A stretch of 6,660 bases of DNA, from positions 1 through 6,660 of the forward strand of contig JAGVLZ010000354.1 of assembly GCA_020054055.1 (NCBI GenBank), in the 5' to 3' direction. Below, piece by piece: positions 1-5,813 of this stretch (the stretch's first letter is position 1; each line of letters opens with the position of its first letter). The translations under genes and the position numbers were made by a program. Under the pieces are notes generated by a model that was given only the letters and a program-made list of their open reading frames with translations, was not told where the DNA came from and made no database searches. The stretch comes from Phycisphaerales bacterium (GTDB lineage Bacteria > Planctomycetota > Phycisphaerae > Phycisphaerales > UBA1924).

Positions 1-573
1 CTCCATGCGGCCAAGGGGCTGGAGTTCCCTGCGGTCGCGATGATCGGCCTGGAGGAGGGGCTGCTGCCCAGCACGCACGCGCTGCAAGACCCGAGCGGCG
101 ACCCCGAGGAAGAACGAAGGCTCTGCTTCGTGGGCATCACCCGCGCGATGCGCCGCCTGCTGATCACCAGCGCGAAGTACCGGGCGATCCGCGGGCTGCG
201 CGAGCGGACGATCCCCTCACGCTTCCTCGGCGAACTGCCGAAGGACGGCGTGACGCTGCGCGATGAGAGTGAGGCATGGGCGGACTTTGATTTGCCTCCC
301 CCTCCCCTTGGGAGAGGGTCCGGCGTGAGCCGGGGGGGAGGGACACCGGGAGCGCCCACGACGCGCAGCAATCCCCTTGCTGGCGCGCGGGGCTCGTCGC
401 CAAAGGACGATCCGCAGTACCCAACAGGTTGCAAAGTCCGCCACCCACAGTTCGGCGTTGGCACGGTGCAGAGCGTCACGGGCCTCGGCGTGAACCGACG
501 GGCGACGATCGCGTTCCTGCAGACGGGGGTGAAGACGCTGATTTTGCAGTATGCACGGCTGGATCGGGTGTGA
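1..573 (+). CDS. pcrA: UvrD/PcrA-type superfamily 1A DNA helicase, C-terminal part (5' end outside the window)
   Basis: The reading frame is open from base 1 and ends at TGA 571-573, giving the last 190 residues of a 3'-5' ATP-dependent DNA helicase of the UvrD/PcrA family, which acts in nucleotide-excision and mismatch repair and in clearing proteins from DNA. Residues 1-10 (LHAAKGLEFP) are helicase motif V, and residues 36-49 (EEERRLCFVGITRA) are motif VI with its ATP-contacting arginine. Residues 141-190 (GCKVRHPQFGVGTV, then a beta-rich end) match the small Tudor-like C-terminal domain of PcrA/UvrD, which Rep-like members generally lack. The linker between them, about residues 88-140, is low-complexity, and residues 98-115 are translated from a palindromic repeat (295-341). 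The gene converges on purD with 17 bp between stops and no obvious terminator hairpin in that gap. The family is certain; the choice of pcrA over uvrD as symbol is conventional. Confidence 0.93.
   Translation, partial: LHAAKGLEFPAVAMIGLEEGLLPSTHALQDPSGDPEEERRLCFVGITRAMRRLLITSAKYRAIRGLRERTIPSRFLGELPKDGVTLRDESEAWADFDLPPPPLGRGSGVSRGGGTPGAPTTRSNPLAGARGSSPKDDPQYPTGCKVRHPQFGVGTVQSVTGLGVNRRATIAFLQTGVKTLILQYARLDRV
295..341. repeat. Y-shaped palindromic repeat read in frame within the helicase gene
   Basis: An 8-bp outer stem (CCTCCCCC 295-302 with GGGGGAGG 334-341) encloses two small hairpins: a CTCCC/GGGAG stem (302-306 with 310-314, sharing base 302 with the outer stem) and a perfect CCGGC/GCCGG stem with a GTGA loop (320-333). 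The whole could fold as a three-way junction, like REP-type elements. It resembles the 'CCCTCCCCTTGGGAGAGGG...' repeats scattered between genes in many GC-rich bacteria. Here it is translated as PPPPLGRGSGVSRGGG in the disordered linker before the C-terminal domain, and it keeps the frame. A second, weaker CCCC...GGGG inverted repeat follows at 373-392. Membership in a dispersed family is from memory of similar sequences; only one copy is visible here. Confidence 0.7.
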
Positions 574-590
574 GGCGGCGGCTCGACGAG

Positions 591-1952
591 TCAGGCCTTC
601 GCGCCAATATCGCGTCGCACCTGCTTGCCCTCGAACTGGATCAGGTCTGCCGCGGACAGTGCCTTGTCGCGTGCTTCGCGGAGCGATGAGCCGAGGGCGA
701 CGACGTTGAGGACTCGGCCGCCGGAGGTCAGCGGCGCGCCGGGCGCTCGACCACGGGATTCACTCGAAGACTCGCTCTTCCCGAGTGTGGGAAGGGTCGT
801 GCCTGCGTGAAAGATGCGGATATCGGGGAGTTTCTCCGCCTCCGCGATCCCTTCGATGGGCAGTCCGACGCGCGGATTCTCGGGGTAGCCCGGTGACGCG
901 AGGACGATGCAGCAGGAGTGGCGCGAATCCCACTCCACATCGTCGGCGTTCGCGAGTGCGCCGGGACCCGCGGCGCACGCCCAGAGGAGGGGGAGCAGGT
1001 CCCCCTTCATGCGCGGCACGAGCGTCTGACATTCCGGGTCGCCGAAGCGGACGTTGAACTCGAGGACTTTCGGGCCGGCGGGGGTGAGCATGATGCCCGC
1101 GTAGAGCAGGCCGCGGTACTCGATGCCTTCGCGGCGGAGGGCGTCGATGGTCGGGACGAGGATCTTGCCCTGGACCTCGTTCATCAACTTTGCGTTCATC
1201 AGCGGCGTGGGTGAGAAGGCGCCCATGCCGCCGGTGTTCGGACCTTCATCGTTTTCTCGAAGTCGCTTGTGGTCCTGGCAGGCGTCGAGGATGACCAGGT
1301 CGCGGCCGTCGGTGAGAGCGAAGACGGAGACCTCCGGCCCTTCGAGTCGTTCTTCGATGATGATCTCGTCGGCCGCGTCGCCGAACTCGCGCTCGATCAA
1401 CATGCGGCGGATGGCGTCGAGGGCCTCCGGGCCGTTCTTGCAGACGATGACCCCCTTGCCCTTGGCAAGCCCCGCGGCCTTCACGACGTGCGACTCGGTC
1501 TCCTCGCGCGAGCGGATGTATTTCGCGGCCTCTTTCGCGTCCTTGAAAAACCTTGCCTCGGCGGTGGGGATGAGCGAAGAGCGCATCAGGCGCTTGGACC
1601 AGGCCTTGTCCGCTTCGAGCATCGCGGCGGCCTTGGTCGGGCCGAAGACGAGCACGTCGGGATTGGTCAGCGCGTCGGCGATCCCCTCCGCGAGCGGCTC
1701 TTCCGGGCCGACGATCACGAGGTCGATCTTCTCGCGGATGCAGAACTGGGCAACGCGGTAGGCCTCTTTCGTGGAGAACGGGGCGTCCATCGGGCGCGCG
1801 AGCGCGGCCAGGCCGGGGTTCTGCGGATGAGTCGTGAAGAGGCGGCCGAGACGCTTGGATTGCTTGAGTTTCCAGGCGAGCGCGTGCTCGCGGCCGCCGC
1901 CGCCGACGAGGAGGATATTGACGCGATCCGGGATGATGGGCGGGCGGGGCAC
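591..1952 (-). CDS. purD: Phosphoribosylamine--glycine ligase (GAR synthetase)
   Basis: This ATP-grasp ligase joins 5-phosphoribosylamine and glycine with ATP to give glycinamide ribonucleotide, the second step of purine synthesis, in the cytoplasm. Counting from the GTG at 1952-1950 it has 453 residues. Visible are the N-terminal nucleotide-fold motif GGGGREHA (17-24), GPEEPLAEG (82-90), the ATP-grasp lysine segment VVKAAGLAKGKGV (156-168), ACQDHKR (224-230), NTGGMGAFSP (239-248), the PurD signature RFGDPECQ (302-309) and the C-terminal GGRVLNVVALG (411-421). An ATG at 2048 would add 32 residues, but that stretch translates the dispersed hairpin repeat (MWHGFATRVF), so I prefer the GTG. The valine just before the conserved NILLVGGGG is GTC and cannot be a start. 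No Shine-Dalgarno is seen; a TATCAT box ends 6 bases upstream, so the message may be leaderless. The C-terminal domain has about 14 residues more than E. coli PurD between HAGT and GGRVL, encoded by a palindromic stretch. Confidence 0.95.
   Translation of the reverse strand: MPRPPIIPDRVNILLVGGGGREHALAWKLKQSKRLGRLFTTHPQNPGLAALARPMDAPFSTKEAYRVAQFCIREKIDLVIVGPEEPLAEGIADALTNPDVLVFGPTKAAAMLEADKAWSKRLMRSSLIPTAEARFFKDAKEAAKYIRSREETESHVVKAAGLAKGKGVIVCKNGPEALDAIRRMLIEREFGDAADEIIIEERLEGPEVSVFALTDGRDLVILDACQDHKRLRENDEGPNTGGMGAFSPTPLMNAKLMNEVQGKILVPTIDALRREGIEYRGLLYAGIMLTPAGPKVLEFNVRFGDPECQTLVPRMKGDLLPLLWACAAGPGALANADDVEWDSRHSCCIVLASPGYPENPRVGLPIEGIAEAEKLPDIRIFHAGTTLPTLGKSESSSESRGRAPGAPLTSGGRVLNVVALGSSLREARDKALSAADLIQFEGKQVRRDIGAKA
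761..787. repeat. Imperfect hairpin inserted in frame in the purD C-terminal loop
   Basis: CACTCG (761-766) plus AAGA (767-770) pair with TCTT (776-779) and CGAGTG (782-787) around the loop CTCGC, leaving a two-base CC bulge (780-781). That gives ten base pairs inside a coding region. It lies in the part of purD (about 735-794) that encodes the extra serine- and glycine-rich loop between the conserved HAGT and GGRVL. A 10-bp perfect palindrome CGGCGCGCCG sits at 732-741 on its edge. The position in a loop that varies between homologues suggests an insertion, but with one copy the alternative is ordinary loop variation in GC-rich DNA. Confidence 0.5.
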
Positions 1953-1958
1953 GCGCGA

Positions 1959-1964
1959 ATGATA
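1959..1964 (-). promoter_or_regulatory. -10-like box TATCAT immediately upstream of the purD GTG
   Basis: On the minus strand TATCAT matches the sigma-70 -10 consensus at five of six positions. Six bases separate it from the GTG at 1952, so transcription would start at or within a base or two of the start codon. No convincing -35 box is seen 16-18 bases upstream. This supports a leaderless purD message and the GTG start, but rests on one hexamer. Confidence 0.35.
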
Positions 1965-2023
1965 CTGGACCAGCGTTGAGTTGAGAGGGAAAGGAAGCAG
2001 AAGTTGTAGAGTGAGGCGGAAGA

Positions 2024-2042
2024 CACGGGTTGCAAACCCGTG
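2024..2042. repeat. Dispersed planctomycete-type hairpin repeat between the protease gene and purD
   Basis: CACGGGT (2024-2030) and ACCCGTG (2036-2042) form a perfect 7-bp stem around TGCAA. On the minus strand it reads GTGGCACGGGTTTGCAACCC and onward, a sequence I recognise as a very common intergenic repeat in planctomycete genomes, often mistranslated at protein ends as 'TGLQPV' or 'HGFATR'. It starts 12 bases after the protease stop codon on the minus strand, so it could act as a 3'-end hairpin for that transcript, though no T-run follows. The rest of the 1953-2054 gap shows only the purD -10-like box. Confidence 0.7.
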
Positions 2043-2054
2043 CCACAAGAAGGA

Positions 2055-3959
2055 TCACCGGCCGGTGAGGATGTCCGGCGGCTCGAAGCGGCGCGTCGCA
2101 TCCTGGAGCGTGCGGCGGTCGAAGTCCGTGATGTTCATGTTTTTGTTCACGTCGATCGGCGTGATGAAGTAGGCGTAGAGGTCCTCGACGGTGATGGCGC
2201 CGTCGTTGTCGGCGTCGTAGACGTAGGACATGACCTCGGGATGATTGAGCGTGAGCGTCTCGGGGAGGTTCATCTGCGTGGCGTAGTTGTGGATAAAGGG
2301 GGTATCAGTGACGAGTTGCACGTCGGCGAACTGGAACTGGATGGAGTCGGGGCTTCCCGCGGCGGCGTTGAGGTTGACATCAAAGGTGATGGTGCCGAGC
2401 GTGCCGTTGGTGGCGTCGTCGAACATGCCGATACCGAACTTGGAGAAGCGGATGACGCCATCGTCGGGGCCTGGAGAGGCCCACGCGCCGCCGGCGAGGA
2501 AGGTGCCGTTGGAGATGCGCGGGTTGGTGAAGATCGCGGGGTCGTAGACGAGGTCGATGTCCCACGCGGTGAATCGCACGGCGTCCGGGTTGTCGATGGT
2601 CACGGTGAGACGGTACTCGGGGCAGAGGCCGATGTCGTCGGGGTTGTGGGTCGCGTCGAGGGTGACTGCGGTCGGCGGGGTCGTGCCGTTCGCGACGGTT
2701 TCCTTGATGAGGTTCTCGACCTCGCTCGGTCGGCCCGCGTCGGGGTCGATGACCCACTGGACGACCTGCATCGCCTCGTCGGCGTCGACGCGGCCGTTGC
2801 GGACGCGGAAGTCGAGGAGCGCGACCTCGTAGGGGTTGGGCGCGACGACGTTGCCGGCGAAGTCGAGCGCCTTGACCGCGTCGAGGAATGAGATCACGCC
2901 GTCGCTGTCGAGATCGCCGGAGAGGGCCGAGCGATAGAGGAAGGAGATGCCGCCGATGTCGTCGTCGGTGAGGTCGCGGTTGACGCCCTGGTAGTCGCCG
3001 ACCATGACGGCGGCGGGATCGAACTGGTTGCAGGGGTCGAAGCGGTGCGTCCAGGGGTTGATCTGGGCGGCGTTCTGCGCGCAGGCCTCGTTGGGGTGGT
3101 CGAGGCCAAGCGCATGGCCGAGTTCGTGGAGGACGACCGTTTCGATGTCGAAGACGGTGGATGCCGCGACGACATGCCAGACCTCGTCGGCGTCGGCGGG
3201 GCGGAGCGGGTCGTGGACATTCGCGCGGTTCCCGCAGGATGGCACCGGGAGGCCAATCGGAGTGCGCGCGGCGGTCGGGCTTGTCGCCCATGTGTACGAC
3301 TGGTTGAGGTAGATGTCGATGGAGAGGATTTTGTCTCCGCCGACGCGCTGCACGACTGTGAAGCCGAGGACCGAGGGGGTCATCTCGTAGCGAAAGCCGT
3401 TGGAACAGATGGAAAAGCCGTTGGGCCTTGTGAAGATGTCGATGTTGCCGCCCCATCCGGGGAGAATCGGGCAAGGCGCCTCCGGCCAGCACGCCGGGGC
3501 GCAGAAGGTTGGGCCGCCGGTGGTGCATGGCGACCACTCGGCGAAGGGCGGGCCTTCGTAGACCACGCGCGTCACGCTGCAAGGGAGTGGACATCCGACG
3601 CCGGACTGCGAGTCACAGTTTGTGACGGTGCCCCAGGGTGATTCGTGAAAGCGGACGAAGTTGTGCGTCGCGCTGTTCCATGTCTGGAAGGCGCTGAGCA
3701 CGGCGAGCGGCGCTTCCTGTTGCACCGCGGGCGACTGATTGGACATGAAACCCGCGTCGATGCGGTAACTGAGCGAGAAGGGCGTGCCTACGCCGCCGGG
3801 GCACCGGAGTTGATTCGTCACCGGGTTCGCCCACGAATACCACTTGTTGATCGAGATGTCCGCCTGATTGCGGAAGTCCAATAGCGTAAATCCCCGGGCG
3901 GCGCACACGGGGATCAACAACAGCACCGGGATCAGGATCAAGGCAATGCGGCGGGTCAT
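2055..3959 (-). CDS. Secreted matrixin-like zinc metalloprotease with dockerin-type repeats and a cohesin-like domain
   Basis: The 634-residue product starts with a Sec signal peptide (MTRRIALILIPVLLLIPVCA, cleavage near residues 20-23; VC is not a good lipobox). The catalytic domain carries the metzincin zinc motif HELGHALGLDH (278-288: His278, Glu279, His282, His288), then the Met-turn region VMVGDYQG (Met319) and LTDDDIGGISFLY (330-342), the pattern of matrixins (peptidase family M10). Twelve cysteines between residues 53 and 310, eight of them at 115-185, suggest disulfides. After the protease comes a dockerin-type segment: one canonical calcium loop DLDSDGVISFLD (349-360) and a degenerate second (about 384-395). 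A cohesin-like beta domain follows (about 446-553, with VYDPAIF and TLGTITFDV). The C-terminus has a second dockerin-type pair with loops 582-593 (DADNDGAITVED) and 603-614 (DVNKNMNITDFD). It has no PEP-CTERM tail. A weak GGTGA lies 7 bases before the ATG. Substrate and partners are unknown. Confidence 0.9.
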   Translation of the reverse strand: MTRRIALILIPVLLLIPVCAARGFTLLDFRNQADISINKWYSWANPVTNQLRCPGGVGTPFSLSYRIDAGFMSNQSPAVQQEAPLAVLSAFQTWNSATHNFVRFHESPWGTVTNCDSQSGVGCPLPCSVTRVVYEGPPFAEWSPCTTGGPTFCAPACWPEAPCPILPGWGGNIDIFTRPNGFSICSNGFRYEMTPSVLGFTVVQRVGGDKILSIDIYLNQSYTWATSPTAARTPIGLPVPSCGNRANVHDPLRPADADEVWHVVAASTVFDIETVVLHELGHALGLDHPNEACAQNAAQINPWTHRFDPCNQFDPAAVMVGDYQGVNRDLTDDDIGGISFLYRSALSGDLDSDGVISFLDAVKALDFAGNVVAPNPYEVALLDFRVRNGRVDADEAMQVVQWVIDPDAGRPSEVENLIKETVANGTTPPTAVTLDATHNPDDIGLCPEYRLTVTIDNPDAVRFTAWDIDLVYDPAIFTNPRISNGTFLAGGAWASPGPDDGVIRFSKFGIGMFDDATNGTLGTITFDVNLNAAAGSPDSIQFQFADVQLVTDTPFIHNYATQMNLPETLTLNHPEVMSYVYDADNDGAITVEDLYAYFITPIDVNKNMNITDFDRRTLQDATRRFEPPDILTGR

Positions 3960-4004
3960 ACGGGATCACCAGATCGTATCGGCCGAAATGGTGCCCGGGA
4001 ACCC

Positions 4005-4023
4005 GTCGCGATCAATTCGCGAC
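4005..4023. promoter_or_regulatory. Perfect inverted repeat GTCGCGA-TCAAT-TCGCGAC upstream of the protease gene
   Basis: Seven bases (4005-4011) are mirrored perfectly at 4017-4023 around a five-base spacer. It sits in the 110-bp gap after the stop of the 4070-4864 gene and 46 bp upstream of the protease ATG. No T-run follows on either strand, so an operator for the protease gene is as plausible as a 3' hairpin for the gene before it. A poor -10-like TACGAT lies between it and the protease start. Function is inferred from position only. Confidence 0.35.
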
Positions 4024-4069
4024 CGAACATTCGTTGAGCGGCCGCTAACAGGACATTCTTAATCGAAGT

Positions 4070-4864
4070 TCAGCGGTTGCGACGACGCGAGGCGATGACG
4101 ACGCCCATTCCGATCGAGCCGAGGAGAACCGAGCCGGGGGTGGGGATGATCGGGATGAGGACCGGGGGCGCTTCGTTCGCTTGCGCGACGCCGGAGATGC
4201 CGCCGGACTGGCCGGGGGGGGCGCTCATGTTGAGCACGCCGCGGCCGATGCTGGCGGGATCGGTGAAGAGCAGGAGCGTGATGAAATCGCCGTTGTCGAG
4301 TTGATCGGTATCGTTGACGGGCCACTCGAAATCGACGGACGAGCCGAACTCGTCGGCGTCGTCGATGTTGCCGCCCGCGGGGTTGTTGTTGTGCAAGTTG
4401 GTGACGAAGCCCTGGCCGTTGAGCAGGTCCGCGTCCATCACGTCCTCGCCGAAGCCGAAGTCGGGAGCGCCGACCACCTGAGCCTCGCTCATGGTCTCGA
4501 CAGTAAGGCCCGGAAAGTTGTTAACGAGGCGGACGCGGTAAGCGAAGACCAGATCATCCGGGTTGAGGGTGATCGAGTTCGGGCCGTTCATGATGGTGGT
4601 CATCTGCCCGACGCGGTAGACATCGGTGCGGACCTGCGTGCGGTCGAGCTCGAAGTTCGAGAAGATCGCGGCGTAGCCCGAGTTCGGGTTGTAGTTGAAT
4701 CCCGCTGCCTGAGCGTCGAGCGACGCGATCTGGGTGTTGCCGATCCACGAAGCAGGATCGGTGAGCACTTCGAGCACGGTGCCGCTGAAACCGGCGAACG
4801 CCGACCCGGTGAGTGAAAGCAACCCACCGATCGCGAGAACCTTGCGTGCAGTCTTAGAGGCCAT
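4070..4864 (-). CDS. Secreted PEP-CTERM-type surface protein A (function unknown)
   Basis: The product has 264 residues from the ATG at 4864-4862, chosen because GGAGAGAAGAG lies directly before it and a standard signal peptide follows (MASKTARKVLAIGGLLSLTG, cleavage after SAFA, residue 24). An ATG at 4936 would bury the signal peptide under 24 extra residues and is rejected. The C-terminus from residue 240 has the three-part sorting signal: IPTPGS, a hydrophobic segment (VLLGSIGMGVVIAS) and RRRNR. This is the planctomycete variant of the PEP-CTERM tail that exosortase-like enzymes process in other bacteria. The mature part has no cysteine and is rich in Asn, Asp and Gly with a predicted beta character; it shows no catalytic motif that I recognise. 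Its plan resembles that of the neighbouring 4958-5743 product. The gene follows that one by 93 bp and precedes the protease gene by 110 bp. It is probably an exported structural or matrix protein. Confidence 0.85.
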   Translation of the reverse strand: MASKTARKVLAIGGLLSLTGSAFAGFSGTVLEVLTDPASWIGNTQIASLDAQAAGFNYNPNSGYAAIFSNFELDRTQVRTDVYRVGQMTTIMNGPNSITLNPDDLVFAYRVRLVNNFPGLTVETMSEAQVVGAPDFGFGEDVMDADLLNGQGFVTNLHNNNPAGGNIDDADEFGSSVDFEWPVNDTDQLDNGDFITLLLFTDPASIGRGVLNMSAPPGQSGGISGVAQANEAPPVLIPIIPTPGSVLLGSIGMGVVIASRRRNR

Positions 4865-4875
4865 CTCTTCTCTCC
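4864..4875 (-). promoter_or_regulatory. Strong ribosome binding site GGAGAGAAGAGA deciding the start at 4864
   Basis: Read on the minus strand, GGAGAG is followed by AAGAG and then ATG (the last A of the motif is the A of the ATG). The same 12 bases precede the neighbouring PEP-CTERM gene at 5745-5756. It fixes the ATG at 4864-4862 as the start rather than the in-frame ATG at 4936. Confidence 0.75.
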
Positions 4876-4957
4876 ATAACGGCCGTGTGTGACGTGTCTG
4901 CTGAATGTGCCCCGGCGCGATCAGGCGGCGGAGCACCGGAGTTCTTGTTCGATCGGA

Positions 4958-5743
4958 TCAGCGGCGGCGACGGCCGGCGGCGAGAGCGCCGAGGCCGAGG
5001 AGGGCCGCGAAGCCCGGGGCCGGGATGTTGATGTCCGGCTGACCGGGGTTGTTGACGAAGGAGAGCGAGCGGATGGTGACGAAGCCGAAGTCGGCGATGC
5101 GGACATCGACGAAGTTGATGGCGGTGTTGCCGTTGGTGCGGACGTACCAGGAGAACTCTTCGGTCGCGCCGGGCTGAGAGCCGGTGTTGCCGCCGAGTTC
5201 AACCAGACGGCCCGATCCGCCGGCCGGGTTGAAGTTGAACTTGAACGTGTCGTTGCTCGACACGAAATCATTCACGGTGACGAGCGGGTCCAGCTGACCG
5301 GCCTGAAGGGACGACTCGCCGGTGATCTTGCCGTGCGTCGCGGCGACGAGGTCGGAGTAGTCGATCTCGACGGAGGTATCGACGCCGAACTCGAAGTCCT
5401 CAGCGCCGTTGGCGCGGGTGAGCGGAGCGCCGTCGCCGGTGAAGGTGTAGATCATGAGCAGGTCGTTGAGGCCGGGGCCGGGAGTGCCCTGGTTGCCGAA
5501 AACTTCAACCTTCAGGGTGCCGGAATAGTTCCCGCCCGAGCCCGCGAAGGCCTGCGAATAGGAGTTGCTGGTGGTGAGGAAGCCGTTGAGGTACGGCAGT
5601 GCGCTCATGTCGAGTGGCGACATGGTCGTGCCGACGCCGAGCGTCGCCCGGTCGCTGACGGCGTTGTTGGTCGGAGTAAAAGCGCTGGCTGCGGAAGCCG
5701 CAGCGAGAACCACGACGCTGGCGCTGAGAACGATCTTGCTCAT
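4958..5743 (-). CDS. Secreted PEP-CTERM-type surface protein B (function unknown)
   Basis: The product has 261 residues from the ATG at 5743-5741, preceded by AGGAGAGAAGAGAC. Residues 1-21 are a signal peptide (MSKIVLSASVVVLAAASAAS, cleavage after ASA). The C-terminal sorting tail starts at residue 240: IPAPG, a hydrophobic segment (FAALLGLGALAAG) and RRRR. The mature part lacks cysteine, is rich in Gly, Asn, Ser and Thr, and alternates short hydrophobic stretches typical of beta sandwiches (SGTLKVEVFGN, LNDLLMIYTFTG, DTFKFNFNP, EEFSWYVRTNGN). Planctomycete exported proteins often follow this plan, with an early SGT-V-VY/VF strand, a later F-F strand and a late V-TN strand. It is the first of the three secreted-protein genes in the direction of transcription and has a structured leader. 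I do not recognise an enzyme or binding domain. Confidence 0.85.
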   Translation of the reverse strand: MSKIVLSASVVVLAAASAASAFTPTNNAVSDRATLGVGTTMSPLDMSALPYLNGFLTTSNSYSQAFAGSGGNYSGTLKVEVFGNQGTPGPGLNDLLMIYTFTGDGAPLTRANGAEDFEFGVDTSVEIDYSDLVAATHGKITGESSLQAGQLDPLVTVNDFVSSNDTFKFNFNPAGGSGRLVELGGNTGSQPGATEEFSWYVRTNGNTAINFVDVRIADFGFVTIRSLSFVNNPGQPDINIPAPGFAALLGLGALAAGRRRR

Positions 5744-5744
5744 G

Positions 5745-5756
5745 TCTCTTCTCTCC
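5745..5756 (-). promoter_or_regulatory. Strong ribosome binding site, same 12-mer as the neighbouring PEP-CTERM gene
   Basis: GGAGAGAAGAGA on the minus strand, followed by C and the ATG at 5743. With the A at 5757 it forms a full AGGAG core about 9 bases before the start. It begins directly after the T-run of the leader hairpin (5759-5785). Confidence 0.75.
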
Positions 5757-5758
5757 TG

Positions 5759-5785
5759 AAAAACTCCAAGGCCGATGGGCCTTGG
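5759..5785 (-). terminator. Terminator-like hairpin plus T-run in the leader of PEP-CTERM protein B
   Basis: On the minus strand CCAAGGCC (5785-5778) and GGCCTTGG (5773-5766) form a perfect 8-bp stem with loop CATC, followed by AG and TTTTT (5763-5759). This is the layout of a short intrinsic terminator, but it lies just upstream of the Shine-Dalgarno of the 4958-5743 gene. It could end transcription coming from the tRNA side, act as an attenuator, or stabilise the 5' end of the mRNA. No leader peptide or alternative antiterminator pairing was found by eye. Confidence 0.55.
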
Positions 5786-5813
5786 ATGACGTATCGAAGA
5801 ACTCCCTCAGCCG

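Noticed and set aside
574..590. Bidirectional terminator between the convergent helicase gene and purD
   Set aside because: The gap is only 17 bp and shows no hairpin with T-runs.
1953..2048. 32-residue N-terminal extension of PurD from the ATG at 2048
   Set aside because: It translates the dispersed hairpin repeat and has no counterpart in PurD, which normally starts close to the ILLVGGGGREHA motif.
2040..2891. Long plus-strand open frame opposite the protease gene
   Set aside because: It is antisense to a protein with clear protease, dockerin-type and signal-peptide motifs. Its translation is a monotonous Val/Asp/Gly/Arg mix typical of GC-rich antisense frames.
4865..4936. 24-residue N-terminal extension of PEP-CTERM protein A from the ATG at 4936
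   Set aside because: It would hide a standard signal peptide, and the strong Shine-Dalgarno at 4864-4875 points to the downstream ATG.
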